Assembly (NCBI GenBank): GCA_030740335.1
Contig: JASLXL010000236.1
Coordinates: 1-8,152, forward strand
From: SAR202 cluster bacterium
GTDB taxonomy: Bacteria; Chloroflexota; Dehalococcoidia; SAR202; CAJWER01
DNA: 8,152 nt
Direction: 5' to 3'
Under the pieces are notes generated by a model, which saw only the letters and a list, made by a program, of their open reading frames with translations, was not told the origin of the DNA and did no database searches. The translations under genes and the position numbers were made by a program. Shown here in pieces: positions 1 to 8,152 of this stretch (position 1 is the first letter of the stretch; each line of letters starts with the position of its first letter).

Positions 1-28
1 CCGCCGCATCGAGACACACTGCCTGAGT

Positions 29-2623
29 CTAGTCAGCTTTCGCCTGCTTCTGGAGTTCGTACAGGGCGGTAATCGCCTCCAGAGGCGTCATCGACGCGAT
101 GTCCAGACCCAGCAGGCCTGAGATGGCTGGAGGGGTTGTGGATAGAAGGGGAAGTTGCAACGGCCTCGCGCCGTCCCCAGGACCGGGTTTCCCGGCGCTT
201 TCGTCCTCTTCTACTCTCGGCTCAGATGCGCCACTTTCGAGGTCGCTCAGCACCTCCCAGGCCCTGTTGACGACTGCGCCTGGAAGACCTGCTATGCGCG
301 CCACGTGCACACCATAGCTCTTGTCTGCCCCCCCGGGAACGATGCGCCGCAGGAACACAACATCGCCCTTGTCCTCTGACACAGCGACGTTGAAATTGCG
401 TACCCGCGGCAGAGTTCCAGCCAGTGCCGTTAACTCGTGGTAGTGGGTGGCGAACAGGGTACGGCACCCCAGCCGTGGGTGGCTGTGGATGTACTCCACC
501 ACCGCCCTGGCAATAGCCAGGCCGTCGTAGGTGCTGGTGCCCCTGCCTATCTCATCCAGTACAACCAGGGAACGCGACGTGGCATGGTTGAGTATCGTGG
601 CCGTTTCGACCATCTCCACCATAAACGTGGATTGCCCTACAGACAGGTCGTCCTGTAGCCCGATACGAGTGAATATTCGATCCACCACCCCGATGGTTGC
701 CGCCTCCGCGGGCACAAAACTACCGGCCTGGGCCATAAGCGTGATAATCGCCACCTGGCGAATGAAGGTGGATTTGCCGGACATGTTGGGGCCTGTGAGC
801 ACGATAAGCTGCTCGTCGTCAACGTCCAGGCACACATCGTTGGAAACGAAGGCTCCCGATGGCAACGCGCGCTCTACCACTGGATGACGCGCTTTGGTTA
901 TATCAATCACTCCGCTATCGTCCATTTTCGGCCTGATGTAGGCATTTCGCGACGCAACCTCGCCGAGTGAACAAAGTGCATCAATCCTAGCGATAGCCCC
1001 GGCAGTGGCCATGATCCCTGCCCCGCCATCGCCCGTCTGCTGGCACACCTGGCGAAACAGCGTCGACTCCAGCTCAATGATCCGCTCCTGTGCACTAACG
1101 ACCCTGGACTCGTACTCCTTCATCTCAGGCGTGATGTATCGCTCTCCGCCGACCAGAGTCTGACGTCTGATGTACTCCTCCGGCACCTTCGAGGCATTCG
1201 TCTTACTAACCTCGATGTAGTAGCCGAATACCCTGTTGTAACCGACCTTCAGGGAGCTGATACCGGTCCGCTCACGCTCCGTGATCTCCAGGCCTGCGAT
1301 ATACGCCTGGGCGCTCCGCGACGAGTCACGCAAAGTATCGAGGTCCGTCGAGAAGCCTCGTCGTATCACTCCACCATCACTCAACGAGGCCGGTGGGTCG
1401 TCCTCAATAGCGGCACTCAGTAACTCGGCGACCTCACGGTTGTCCCCTATTCCGCTGGATAGCCAGGCGACCTGGGCGGCGTCCTCGTCCTCCTCCATCA
1501 CCCCGCGGATCTGCGGCGCAGCCTCAAGGCTGCGGCCCAGCGCTAAAAGGTCGCGAGGCTTGGCCGTATTGCCCCTCACTCTATTCGTGAGTCGCTCAAG
1601 GTCTGAAATCGAGTCCAGAATGGCGACCACACGTCCCCGACGCATCGCAGACTGTACGAACCAAGACACGGCATCCTGCCGCTCCTCCAATGCCTCCAGG
1701 TCCATCAGGGGCCTCGAAAGCCAGTCTCGGAGCAGCCTACCTCCCATTGCGGTACGGGTCGAGTCCAGGACTGACAGCAGAGACGCATTGGGATCGTCAC
1801 CGCGCCCACCCGTGAATATCTCCAGGTTCCGGGTAGTCTGCGGGTCCAACACCATGTGGGCACCAGAGTGATAGGTGTATAGGGACGTGATCTGGGAGAG
1901 CGCGGTTCGCTGGTGCCCTTCCAGGTAGTCAACGATTACCCCAGCCGCCCTTGCCGCAAGGGGCAGCTTGTCGCAGCCGAAGGCCTCAAGGGAGGCGACT
2001 TCGAAGTGTTTCAACAGGTTTTCGGTTGCCCACTCCAGGTGGAAGGAATCAGGGTCCACAGGTGTCACCATCACACCTTGCTCGATGGGCGATGCCTCCT
2101 GCCCATGGGGCACAAGCAACTCGGCGGGAGCCAGACGCCCCAACTCAGAGGCCAGATTGTGCTTCGGGAACTGGCCAGTAGCAAACTCGCTGGTGGTGAT
2201 ATCTACAAAAGCCAGCCCAGCCTCGGTATCTTCAATGACAACGGCGGCCAGGTAGTTGTTCGCCTTGCCGTCCAGAATGGACTCCTCTACGACGGTGCCG
2301 GGAGTCACCACCCGGACCACCTCCCTGTCGACGATCCCTTTGGAGGTCGCGGGATCGCTGGTCTGCTCACATATAGCGACCTTGTAGCCCTTGTTGATTA
2401 ACCGGGCAAGGTAGGGCTCCAGGGCGTGGTACGGGATGCCGGCGAGGGGTATCCGCGGTCCCTTGCCCATCTCTCTCGACGTGAGGGCGATCTCAAGCTC
2501 CCGCGATATAGTTCGAGCGTCGTCGTCAAAGGTCTCGTAGAAATCCCCCATGCGGAACAGGAGCACCTCACCTGGGTGCTCCTTCTTAATACGAAGGTAC
2601 TGCCGCCGTGCCGGGGTAGTCAT
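29..2623 (-). CDS. mutS: DNA mismatch repair ATPase MutS, complete, 864 aa
   Basis: MutS recognises base mismatches and small insertion/deletion loops in newly replicated DNA and, using ATP, recruits the downstream repair machinery in the cytoplasm. Domains run in the usual order. The mismatch-binding domain (about 1-115) has the GDFYETF motif, with Phe28 and Glu30 as the wedge and base-contact residues. A connector (about 125-250), a core/lever and clamp (about 265-555) and an ABC-type ATPase (about 560-800) follow. The ATPase has Walker [10 protein letters not shown] (611-619), the QSTFMVEM segment (664-671), Walker [13 protein letters not shown] (Asp690, Glu691) and ATHYHEL (725-731). A linker then carries a QLPLL clamp-like motif (823-827), and the C-terminal segment ends in a [13 protein letters not shown] helix. 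Length fits the family (E. coli 853 aa). The frame stays open to 2914, but those 97 extra residues are Arg/Cys/His-rich and unlike MutS, so the start is the ATG at 2621-2623. Stop is TAG at 29-31. No mutL is visible; only 28 bases lie beyond the stop. Confidence 0.97.
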   Translation of the reverse strand: MTTPARRQYLRIKKEHPGEVLLFRMGDFYETFDDDARTISRELEIALTSREMGKGPRIPLAGIPYHALEPYLARLINKGYKVAICEQTSDPATSKGIVDREVVRVVTPGTVVEESILDGKANNYLAAVVIEDTEAGLAFVDITTSEFATGQFPKHNLASELGRLAPAELLVPHGQEASPIEQGVMVTPVDPDSFHLEWATENLLKHFEVASLEAFGCDKLPLAARAAGVIVDYLEGHQRTALSQITSLYTYHSGAHMVLDPQTTRNLEIFTGGRGDDPNASLLSVLDSTRTAMGGRLLRDWLSRPLMDLEALEERQDAVSWFVQSAMRRGRVVAILDSISDLERLTNRVRGNTAKPRDLLALGRSLEAAPQIRGVMEEDEDAAQVAWLSSGIGDNREVAELLSAAIEDDPPASLSDGGVIRRGFSTDLDTLRDSSRSAQAYIAGLEITERERTGISSLKVGYNRVFGYYIEVSKTNASKVPEEYIRRQTLVGGERYITPEMKEYESRVVSAQERIIELESTLFRQVCQQTGDGGAGIMATAGAIARIDALCSLGEVASRNAYIRPKMDDSGVIDITKARHPVVERALPSGAFVSNDVCLDVDDEQLIVLTGPNMSGKSTFIRQVAIITLMAQAGSFVPAEAATIGVVDRIFTRIGLQDDLSVGQSTFMVEMVETATILNHATSRSLVVLDEIGRGTSTYDGLAIARAVVEYIHSHPRLGCRTLFATHYHELTALAGTLPRVRNFNVAVSEDKGDVVFLRRIVPGGADKSYGVHVARIAGLPGAVVNRAWEVLSDLESGASEPRVEEDESAGKPGPGDGARPLQLPLLSTTPPAISGLLGLDIASMTPLEAITALYELQKQAKAD

Positions 2624-2632
2624 CGTGCGGCC

Positions 2633-2661
2633 ATTGTAGCGGAGGTGTGTTGCGGCGGGAA
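2633..2661 (-). promoter_or_regulatory. Candidate mutS promoter, possibly giving a leaderless mRNA
   Basis: Read on the minus strand, TACAAT (2638-2633) matches the sigma-70 -10 consensus at five of six bases. With a 17-bp spacer the -35 position holds TTCCCG (2661-2656), only three of six. Only nine bases (GGCCGCACG) separate the -10 box from the mutS ATG, so transcription would begin at or within a few bases of the start codon. No Shine-Dalgarno sequence lies in front of this ATG, which agrees with leaderless initiation. The -10 is a good match but the -35 is weak, so this remains a candidate. Confidence 0.45.
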
Positions 2662-2725
2662 GGTTCTCGGGCGCTCTTCGGCTATGGTGTGGCCTCGCCC
2701 TAAGAGAAAAATGTATATGGATTTT

Positions 2726-2742
2726 CTGAGGGACACCCTCAG
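2726..2742. repeat. Perfect 7-bp inverted repeat (hairpin) with 3-nt loop
   Basis: CTGAGGG (2726-2732) and CCCTCAG (2736-2742) are exact inverted copies around the loop ACA. The next outer pair on the plus strand could be a T-G wobble. It sits at the edge of an AT-rich patch about 100 bp upstream of the mutS start. Neither strand has a T tract directly after the stem (the minus strand continues with AAAATCC), so it is not a standard intrinsic terminator. Function is unknown; it could be an operator or part of an upstream leader. Confidence 0.45.
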
Positions 2743-2799
2743 GCTCGCGGCAGATGGGCTCCGCCCCTATGCACACCCGGCGTCCGCAACCCCACCACC

Positions 2800-2878
2800 C
2801 TAAGCGTGCACAGTACCACTCAGCGTGCCCGGACCTCAAACGTGAGAGTGCGCAGCACCGACGCCCCCCTTTAGCGTG
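2800..2878 (+). repeat. Four spaced copies of a CT..A(G)CGTG motif upstream of gltB
   Basis: Four related short direct repeats are visible: CTAAGCGTG (2800-2808), CTCAGCGTG (2819-2827), CTCAAACGTG (2835-2844) and CTTTAGCGTG (2869-2878). The CGTG cores are 19, 17 and 34 bp apart, so the last gap is twice the second. The last copy ends 14 bp before the candidate gltB -10 box and would overlap a -35 element. This arrangement would suit a tandem regulator-binding array, but the unit is short and degenerate and I cannot match it to a known regulator. Confidence 0.35.
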
Positions 2879-2889
2879 AGGTTTACTTG

Positions 2890-2898
2890 TGCTATTCT
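2890..2898 (+). promoter_or_regulatory. Candidate extended -10 promoter element for gltB
   Basis: TG, one base, then TATTCT (2893-2898) forms an extended -10 element matching the TATAAT consensus at four of six bases plus the TG. At 17 bp upstream the sequence is TTTAGC (2870-2875), a poor -35, which is tolerable for an extended -10 promoter. Transcription would start near 2905 and leave a leader of about 140 nt before the gltB start. This is a weak, sequence-only call. Confidence 0.3.
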
Positions 2899-2921
2899 TT
2901 GGGCTTCGTTCCAAGTGTTAC

Positions 2922-2937
2922 ATGATTCACAAATCAT
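2922..2937. promoter_or_regulatory. Inverted repeat ATGATT-CACA-AATCAT, candidate operator
   Basis: The two 6-bp arms are exact inverted copies separated by four bases. It lies between the candidate gltB -10 box and the gltB start. Written as TGAT-N6-ATCA it resembles the dyads bound by CRP/FNR-type dimers, but the spacing differs from the FNR site (TTGAT-N4-ATCAA) and the half-sites differ from CRP (TGTGA). It also does not fit the GlnR or NtcA nitrogen-regulator consensus. A protein-binding role is inferred from symmetry and position only. Confidence 0.35.
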
Positions 2938-3048
2938 AGTGCAGGTGTCGCCCCGCTCGGTGTGCCTGCCATCAGCAAGACATCGTGCATTCGCGGTGTT
3001 TTTATTTGCGCAGGTGAGAGGTGGCGTAGGTGTGGAGATGTGCCCTTC

Positions 3049-3126
3049 GTGATTAGTTATAGATTTACAGGCCTTCCGCTCCCCGAGAAACAGGGTCTGT
3101 ACGATCCACAGTTCGAGCACTCGGCC
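3049..3126 (+). other. GltB N-terminal propeptide, about 26 residues
   Basis: The catalytic Cys of class II amidotransferases must be the N-terminal residue of the mature enzyme. In GltB it is exposed by removal of a short leader rather than of Met alone. Here the segment ending [17 protein letters not shown] precedes [11 protein letters not shown], the typical mature start. The precursor leader is 26 residues from GTG 3049 or 29 from GTG 3040. Bacterial GltB leaders are typically a few tens of residues. Cleavage is inferred from the family, not shown by the sequence. Confidence 0.7.
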
Positions 3127-6100
3127 TGCGGCGTAGGCCTGGTCGCCAACATCGATGGGACCCGCTCGCACGAGATCATCAGGCAGGGGCTTGAGGTCTT
3201 AATTAACCTTGGACACCGTGGCGCTGAGGGCGCCGATCCGGAGACCGGCGACGGCGCTGGCCTAATGCTGCAGTTGCCACATGAATTCTTCAAGGCAGAA
3301 GCCGCCGCGCTCGGGTTCTCGCTGCCAGACGAGGGCGTCTACGGCGTAGCGAATGTATTTTTGCCCATGGATGCTAGGGTACGCGCCGCCTGCGAGACCG
3401 CGATAGAAGGTATAGTAGCTCGCGAGAGGCTATCCTTCCTGGGCTGGCGTGACGTGCCAACAGATCCAACTGCCATCGGAGTGCTGGCCGCGCGCATGCA
3501 GCCGTTCATGAGGCAGTTTTTCGTAGCGCTCGATGCCCCACTATCGCCCGGCTACTCCTTCGAACTAAAGCTCTTCGTGCTGAGGCGCCAGATCGAGTCG
3601 GCGGTTACGGCCATGGGCCTCAAGGAAGCGGACGAATTCTACATCTGCAGCCTCTCATCTAACCGGGTCGTGTACAAGGGTCTGGTCAGGGCGGAACAGC
3701 TCGAAGACTTTTACCATGACTTGAGCGAGCCGTCATTGAAGAGCGCCTTCGCCATGGTCCATTCGAGGTTCAGCACCAACACGCTGGGCACGTGGCGGCT
3801 AGCGCACCCATACAGACTCGTCATACACAACGGAGAAATCAACACCCTGCGCGGAAATATAAACTGGATGATGACGCGCGAGCCCAGGCTGTCGTCACCA
3901 ATCCTGGGGGACGACATAGAGAAGCTGCGACCCGTCGTCAGCGCCGGCCAGAGCGACACTTCCACGCTAGATAACGTCCTGGAACTGCTCCTGGCCACAG
4001 GTAGATCGCTGCCGCACGCGATGATGATGCTGATTCCAGAGGCTTGGGCCGACCACATCCCCATGGACCAGGCCAAAAAGGACTTCTACGAGTACCATTC
4101 ATCACTCATGGAGCCCTGGGACGGACCGGCCCTTGTCATCGGTACTGATGGCAAGAAGGTGTGCGGCATCCTGGACCGCAACGGTCTGCGACCCTGTCGA
4201 TACCTGGTGACCACTGACGGCCTGCTGGTGATGGCCTCCGAGACCGGCGTACTCGACATCCCACCTGAGAAGGTACTTTACAAGTGGCGAATCCAACCTG
4301 GCAGGATGTTTATGCTGGATACGGAGGAGGGCCGTCTGGTCGACGATGATGAGATCAAGGCCTCGCTGTCCGCCATGCGGCCGTATGGCCAGTGGCTTTC
4401 GGAGAACAAGGTCTCGATGGACGATCTGCCGGAGCCGCCGCAGGTGACCCCTAGCGACTTTGAGACCCTAGCCGCGAGGCATCGGGCATTCGGCTACACG
4501 CGCGAAGACCTTGAAATGATCATCAGTCCGATGGGAGCGACGGGCAAGGAGCCCGTGGGTTCGATGGGCAACGACGCCCCTCTTGCCGTTTTCTCCGACC
4601 AATCCCCGCTGCTTTTCGGATACTTCAAACAGCATTTTGCTCAGGTCAGCAACCCGCCGCTGGACGCCATACGCGAGGAGATGGTCACTTCAGTGGAGAT
4701 CTTCCTCGGGGCCGAAGGCAACCTGTTCGACGAAACCGCTGAGCAATGCCGTCGCCTCAAGTTGAACGAGCCTGTACTCACCAACACCGACCTTGAGAAG
4801 ATCAAAGGTCTGGACCTTCCCGGTCTGCGGTCCAAGAACCTGTCCACACTCTGGAAACCCAGGGACGGACCAGGCGCCCTGGAACGGGCCATGACCGCTC
4901 TTTGCGACCGGGCGTCTGAGGCGGTCAAGGACGGCTACTCCCTAATCGTGCTTTCCGACCGGGGCGTCGACGAAGAGCACGCGCCTATCCCAAGTCTTCT
5001 GGCGACTGCTGGTGTACACCACAGCCTGATACGAGAGGGCTCCCGCACCAGGGTCGGCCTGGTGGTGGAGTCTGGCGAGCCGAGGGAGGTCGCTCACTTC
5101 GCGCTCCTGTTCGGCTACGGGGCCGGCGCAGTAAATGCGTACATGGCCTTTGAGACCCTCGAAGAGCTGGACTCCAACGGCCACGACTCGGGCATTACGG
5201 ATTACCCAACTGCGGAATCCAACTTCGTGAAGGCCGTCCACAAAGGCGTCGTCAAAGTCATGTCCAAGATGGGCATATCCACTCTGGCAAGCTACCACGG
5301 AGCCCAGATATTCGAGGCGGTAGGCCTGGGTCAGGACCTCGTGGACACCTACTTCACGTGGACGCCCTCTCGCATCGGCGGCATTGGCATAGCAGAGATA
5401 GAACAAGATTGCATCCGGCGTCACAACTCTGCCTACCATGACAAGAAAGTGGCCGGCTCGCAGGAGATCGCAGCGGGCGGCCAGTACCAGTGGCGGGCCA
5501 ACGGCGAGCGCCACATGTGGGACCCCAACGCCATCGCGAAAGTGCAGCACGCCGTCAAGTCCGGCGACGCCGCGTCCTTCAGGGAATTCACCGACTACGT
5601 GGACTCCCAGAGCGCCTGTCTGGGTACGATCAGGGGGCTGCTGGACTTGAAGGACTCGGACGAACCGGTGCCCCTGGACGAGGTAGAGCCAGCCAAGGAG
5701 ATCGTCAAAAGGTTTGCTACGGGCGCTATATCCCTCGGCTCCATCGGCCGCGAGGCCCACGAGACTCTGGCGATTGCAATGAACCGCATGGGCGCCCGCT
5801 CCAACACCGGAGAGGGAGGAGAGGATTCGTCGCGGTACAAGCCCGACGATAATGGAGACTCTCGTAACAGCGCGATGAAGCAGGTGGCTTCCGGGCGCTT
5901 CGGCGTCACGATCAGCTACCTCGCCAGCGCGACCGACCTGCAGATCAAGATGGCCCAAGGCTCGAAGCCCGGCGAGGGCGGCCAGCTGCCAGGGCACAAG
6001 GTAGACGAGTACATCGGCTCGGTCCGCAGCTCGACGCCAGGGGTCGAACTGATCTCCCCGCCACCACATCACGACATATACTCGATCGAGGATCTCGCCC

Positions 6101-7620
6101 AGTTGATCCACGATTTGAAAAATTCCAACCCGGAGGCCCGAATCCATGTCAAGCTCGTATCCGAGGCGGGCGTGGGTACGATCGCAGCCGGTGTGTCGAA
6201 GGGCCACGCCGATGTCGTACTCATTAGTGGCGACAGCGGCGGCACCGGCGCGTCGCCGGAATCGTCGATCAAGCATGCAGGGCTCCCATGGGAGCTTGGT
6301 GTCGCAGAGACACAGCAGGTCCTGGTGATGAACGACCTGCGGGGCCGAATCGTCGTGCAGACGGACGGCCAGCTCAAGACCGGTAGAGACGTGGCGGTAG
6401 CCTGTCTGCTGGGGGCAGAGGAGTTCGGATTCGCCACTGCCCCCCTGATTTCGATGGGCTGCATCATGCTTCGCAAATGCCACCTAAACACCTGCTCGGT
6501 CGGCATAGCCACCCAGGACCCGGAGTTGCGCAAGAAGTTCGCAGGCAAGCCCGAGCACGTCATCAACTACTTCTTCGCCCTGGCGGACCAGCTCCGCGAG
6601 ATCATGGCGAAAATGGGATTCCGCACCATCAACGAAATGGTGGGCAGAGTGGACAGGCTGGACGCCCGCAAGACCTCCGACCACTCGCGGGCAAAGGGCC
6701 TGGACTTGAGCAGTCTGACGTACATACCGAAGGTTCCCGAAGGCGTTGCCACATACTGCAACGAGGGACAGAAGCACGGCCTGGACAAGGCCCTGGATCA
6801 CAAGCTCATTGCAAAGAGCCGCGAGGCACTCGAAGCCCGCACACCAGTGCGAATAGACCTGCCGATCACGAATGCCAACCGAACCGTCGGCACTATGCTA
6901 AGCTACGAGGTATCGAAGCGCTACGGTGGCGAAGGGCTCTCGGAAGACACCATTCAAGTGCACCTGAACGGCTCGGCGGGCCAGAGCTTCGCCTCGTTCC
7001 TTGCCGCCGGGATCAGCATGTACCTCGAAGGCGACGCCAACGACTATTTCTGCAAGGGTCTCTCCGGTGGCAAGGTAGTTGTGACCCCTCCAAAAACATC
7101 CACTCTCGTCCCCGATAATAACGTCATTATCGGAAACGTTTCTCTATACGGCGCTACCGGGGGCTCAGTTTTCGTAAACGGCGTCGCCGGTGAACGTTTC
7201 GCCGTGCGCAATAGCGGAGCGGAGGCAGTCGTCGAGGGCGTGGGGGATCACGGCTGCGAGTACATGACGCGAGGCCGCGTTGTGGTGCTAGGGCCGACCG
7301 GCAGGAATTTCTCCGCGGGCATGAGTGGCGGCGACGCGTATGTTCTGGACGAGGATGGCAAGTTTGCGGCCCAGTGCAACCTCGAAATGGTCGACCTGGA
7401 GCCCGTTGAAGAGCAGGAGGACATTTCGGGTCTGCGGCGGTTGCTGGAAGACCACGTGAAATACACCGGCAGCGCCACTGCGAATCGGGCCCTGGGAGAC
7501 TGGGACACTATGTTGACCCGGTTCGTAAAGGTGATGCCGAGGGAGTACAAGCGGGCGCTCGCGGAGCGCGCCGCGGCGGGGAACGGCAGCAAGTTGGCCG
7601 AGGTAGCCGGAAATGGGTAA
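3049..7620 (+). CDS. gltB: Glutamate synthase (GOGAT) large subunit GltB, complete, about 1523 aa
   Basis: GltB makes glutamate: it hydrolyses glutamine, channels the ammonia about 30 angstroms, and reductively aminates 2-oxoglutarate with electrons from GltD. The class II amidotransferase domain begins at nucleophile Cys27 (TGC 3127-3129) after a propeptide, and has HRGAEGADP (from 56), HSRFSTNT (from 238) and HNGEINT (from 260). A central domain follows, with [10 protein letters not shown] from 517. The FMN/2-oxoglutarate domain has GSKPGEGGQ (from 971) and [11 protein letters not shown] (from 1060). The 3Fe-4S cluster cysteines are Cys1138, Cys1144 and Cys1149, with the family C-x5-C-x4-C spacing. 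The Gly-rich beta-helix domain spans about 1270-1460. Length is normal. The frame is open back to a GTG at 2962, but those residues are not family-like. GTG 3049 is preferred, with GGAG at 3034-3037 about 11 nt upstream; GTG 3040 is the alternative (1526 aa). The first gene of a gltBD operon. Confidence 0.97.
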   Translation: MISYRFTGLPLPEKQGLYDPQFEHSACGVGLVANIDGTRSHEIIRQGLEVLINLGHRGAEGADPETGDGAGLMLQLPHEFFKAEAAALGFSLPDEGVYGVANVFLPMDARVRAACETAIEGIVARERLSFLGWRDVPTDPTAIGVLAARMQPFMRQFFVALDAPLSPGYSFELKLFVLRRQIESAVTAMGLKEADEFYICSLSSNRVVYKGLVRAEQLEDFYHDLSEPSLKSAFAMVHSRFSTNTLGTWRLAHPYRLVIHNGEINTLRGNINWMMTREPRLSSPILGDDIEKLRPVVSAGQSDTSTLDNVLELLLATGRSLPHAMMMLIPEAWADHIPMDQAKKDFYEYHSSLMEPWDGPALVIGTDGKKVCGILDRNGLRPCRYLVTTDGLLVMASETGVLDIPPEKVLYKWRIQPGRMFMLDTEEGRLVDDDEIKASLSAMRPYGQWLSENKVSMDDLPEPPQVTPSDFETLAARHRAFGYTREDLEMIISPMGATGKEPVGSMGNDAPLAVFSDQSPLLFGYFKQHFAQVSNPPLDAIREEMVTSVEIFLGAEGNLFDETAEQCRRLKLNEPVLTNTDLEKIKGLDLPGLRSKNLSTLWKPRDGPGALERAMTALCDRASEAVKDGYSLIVLSDRGVDEEHAPIPSLLATAGVHHSLIREGSRTRVGLVVESGEPREVAHFALLFGYGAGAVNAYMAFETLEELDSNGHDSGITDYPTAESNFVKAVHKGVVKVMSKMGISTLASYHGAQIFEAVGLGQDLVDTYFTWTPSRIGGIGIAEIEQDCIRRHNSAYHDKKVAGSQEIAAGGQYQWRANGERHMWDPNAIAKVQHAVKSGDAASFREFTDYVDSQSACLGTIRGLLDLKDSDEPVPLDEVEPAKEIVKRFATGAISLGSIGREAHETLAIAMNRMGARSNTGEGGEDSSRYKPDDNGDSRNSAMKQVASGRFGVTISYLASATDLQIKMAQGSKPGEGGQLPGHKVDEYIGSVRSSTPGVELISPPPHHDIYSIEDLAQLIHDLKNSNPEARIHVKLVSEAGVGTIAAGVSKGHADVVLISGDSGGTGASPESSIKHAGLPWELGVAETQQVLVMNDLRGRIVVQTDGQLKTGRDVAVACLLGAEEFGFATAPLISMGCIMLRKCHLNTCSVGIATQDPELRKKFAGKPEHVINYFFALADQLREIMAKMGFRTINEMVGRVDRLDARKTSDHSRAKGLDLSSLTYIPKVPEGVATYCNEGQKHGLDKALDHKLIAKSREALEARTPVRIDLPITNANRTVGTMLSYEVSKRYGGEGLSEDTIQVHLNGSAGQSFASFLAAGISMYLEGDANDYFCKGLSGGKVVVTPPKTSTLVPDNNVIIGNVSLYGATGGSVFVNGVAGERFAVRNSGAEAVVEGVGDHGCEYMTRGRVVVLGPTGRNFSAGMSGGDAYVLDEDGKFAAQCNLEMVDLEPVEEQEDISGLRRLLEDHVKYTGSATANRALGDWDTMLTRFVKVMPREYKRALAERAAAGNGSKLAEVAGNG
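7112..7133. repeat. 22-bp near-perfect palindrome inside gltB
   Basis: CCGATAAT (7112-7119) and ATTATCGG (7126-7133) are exact inverted copies. The bases between them, A-ACGT-C, are self-complementary at the ACGT centre, so only one pair (7120/7125) fails to match across 22 bp. Immediately after it comes an 8-bp palindrome, AAACGTTT (7134-7141). The site is AT-rich in a GC-rich gene and encodes part of the conserved Gly-rich domain ([10 protein letters not shown]). It may be chance under coding constraint, a mRNA hairpin or an intragenic binding site. Confidence 0.5.
7600..7603 (+). promoter_or_regulatory. Ribosome binding site of gltD inside the end of gltB
   Basis: GAGG lies nine bases upstream of the gltD ATG (7613-7615), in the last codons of gltB. 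Its spacing supports this ATG as the true start and supports reinitiation by ribosomes finishing gltB. Confidence 0.6.
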
Positions 7621-8152
7621 GCCCACCGGCTTCAAGGAGCACAGACGGATTCCGGCGCCGAAACGTCCCGTAGCCATGAGGCTCCAGGACTACTCGGAGT
7701 TGCTTGCGACCTGGCATGAGGGGGACATCCGCGACCAGGGCGCCCGCTGCATGAATTGTGCCGTACCTTTTTGCCACCAAGGCTGTCCGCTGGGTAACCT
7801 GATCCCCGACTGGAACGACCTGGTATACAGTGGCGAGTGGAAACGCGCTCTCGACTCTCTCCACTCGACCAACAATTTCCCTGAGTTCACCGGCAGAATC
7901 TGCCCCGCGCCATGCGAGGCGAGCTGTGTCCTGAACATTAACCAGGACCCGGTCACCATCGAGCACATCGAGATGGCTGTCGCCGACCGAGGGTGGTCGG
8001 AGGGCTGGATTACCCCACAGCCGCCCTCACACCGCACAGGTAAGAGCATCGCCGTTGTCGGGTCCGGCCCCTCTGGACTTGCCGCAGCCCAGCAGCTTAA
8101 CCGCTGCGGCCACTCCGTCACCGTTTTCGAGCGGGCGGAAAGTATTGGCGGG
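7613..8152 (+). CDS. gltD: Glutamate synthase small subunit GltD, N-terminal 180 residues, cut by the window edge
   Basis: GltD is the FAD and 4Fe-4S subunit that oxidises NAD(P)H and sends electrons to the FMN of GltB. The start MGKPTGF and following RRIPAPKRP segment are typical of the family. Cysteines 46, 49, 54 and 58 (C-x2-C-x4-C-x3-C), then 97, 101 and 105 in [10 protein letters not shown], form the N-terminal iron-sulfur domain with the conserved NNFPEFTGR between them. The FAD dinucleotide fold begins at [15 protein letters not shown], with the GxGxxG at 150-155, and continues into [12 protein letters not shown] at the window end. Full-length GltD is about 480-490 residues, so roughly 300 residues lie beyond 8152. 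The ATG overlaps the last 8 bases of gltB, which indicates translational coupling. The truncation is from the window boundary, not a mutation. Related Fe-S/FAD subunits exist (dihydropyrimidine dehydrogenase, NADPH-ferredoxin oxidoreductase-like), but the position after gltB settles the call. Confidence 0.96.
   Translation, partial: MGKPTGFKEHRRIPAPKRPVAMRLQDYSELLATWHEGDIRDQGARCMNCAVPFCHQGCPLGNLIPDWNDLVYSGEWKRALDSLHSTNNFPEFTGRICPAPCEASCVLNINQDPVTIEHIEMAVADRGWSEGWITPQPPSHRTGKSIAVVGSGPSGLAAAQQLNRCGHSVTVFERAESIGG

Larger units (their letters stand above)
2624..3048. other. Divergent intergenic region between mutS and gltB
   Basis: This stretch of about 425 bp separates two divergently transcribed genes. 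The open frames crossing it give low-complexity Arg/Cys/Pro-rich peptides with no family resemblance, so I see no gene in it. It holds the mutS -10 box, an AT-rich patch with a short hairpin (about 2700-2742), a spaced series of CGTG-ending repeats (2800-2878), an extended -10 candidate for gltB (2890-2898), a 16-bp inverted repeat (2922-2937) and an untranslated leader leading to the gltB start. I do not recognise a riboswitch or a known small-RNA fold in the leader. Confidence 0.8.

Noticed and set aside
1281..1871. 196-codon plus-strand frame opposite mutS
   Set aside because: Ser/Arg-rich shadow of the mutS core domain, with no independent start signals or family features.
2624..2914. 97-residue N-terminal extension of MutS
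   Set aside because: The residues are Arg, Cys and His-rich and unlike MutS. The family start fits the ATG at 2621-2623, and a good -10 box lies inside the extension.
2941..2969. GCAGG...CCTGC pairing in the gltB leader as a possible riboswitch stem
   Set aside because: Only five base pairs around a 19-nt unpaired interior, with no further helices and no match to a nitrogen-sensing RNA such as the glutamine riboswitch core.
6282..6295. Perfect 14-bp palindrome GCTCCCATGGGAGC in gltB
   Set aside because: It encodes the conserved Gly-Leu-Pro-Trp-Glu-Leu segment, and nothing around it suggests a site. A palindrome of this size is plausible by chance in over 8 kb.
4942..6483. 513-codon open frame on the minus strand inside gltB
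   Set aside because: It is antisense to highly conserved GltB coding sequence. Its translation shows no recognisable domain, and long antisense frames are common opposite GC-rich genes.
6477..7118. 213-codon plus-strand frame overlapping gltB
   Set aside because: It is a shifted frame of gltB with Arg/Pro/His-rich composition typical of frame shadows, while gltB itself is unbroken through the region.
7613..8152. gltD as a truncated pseudogene
   Set aside because: The frame is open to the last base of the window and all expected N-terminal motifs are present. The truncation is the window edge.

Overview
The window is GC-rich (visibly around 60%) bacterial chromosomal DNA holding housekeeping genes only. 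It carries a complete mutS on the minus strand (29-2623), a regulatory intergenic region of about 425 bp (2624-3048), and a divergent plus-strand operon of gltB (complete, about 3049-7620) and gltD (7613 to the window edge, cut off after 180 codons). I see no mobile element, CRISPR array, tRNA, rRNA or phage gene. The style of the MutS and GltB proteins and the base composition suggest an uncultured-type Chloroflexota (Dehalococcoidia/SAR202-like) bacterium. That is a recollection-level impression and needs a database search to confirm.

Layout. MutS reads right to left and is full length, with its mismatch-reading Phe-Tyr-Glu motif, Walker A and B motifs and a C-terminal candidate sliding-clamp-binding pentapeptide. 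Its open frame runs 97 codons further upstream, but the family alignment begins at the ATG at 2623. That ATG sits 9 nt behind a good -10 box (TACAAT) and has no ribosome binding site, so mutS may be transcribed as a leaderless mRNA. The intergenic region contains a compact hairpin, four spaced copies of a CT..A(G)CGTG motif, an extended -10 candidate for gltB and a 6-4-6 inverted repeat. These suggest regulated nitrogen-assimilation expression, but none matches a regulator I can name.

GltB and GltD are the two subunits of NADPH-type glutamate synthase (GOGAT). GltB takes ammonia from glutamine through its N-terminal Cys amidotransferase and channels it to 2-oxoglutarate at the FMN/3Fe-4S site. 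GltD takes electrons from NAD(P)H and passes them through FAD and 4Fe-4S clusters. The genes overlap by 8 bp and are very probably translationally coupled.

I found no undescribed system. The points worth a second look are regulatory: the intergenic repeat array, the possible leaderless mutS, and a strong AT-rich near-palindrome embedded in the gltB coding sequence.
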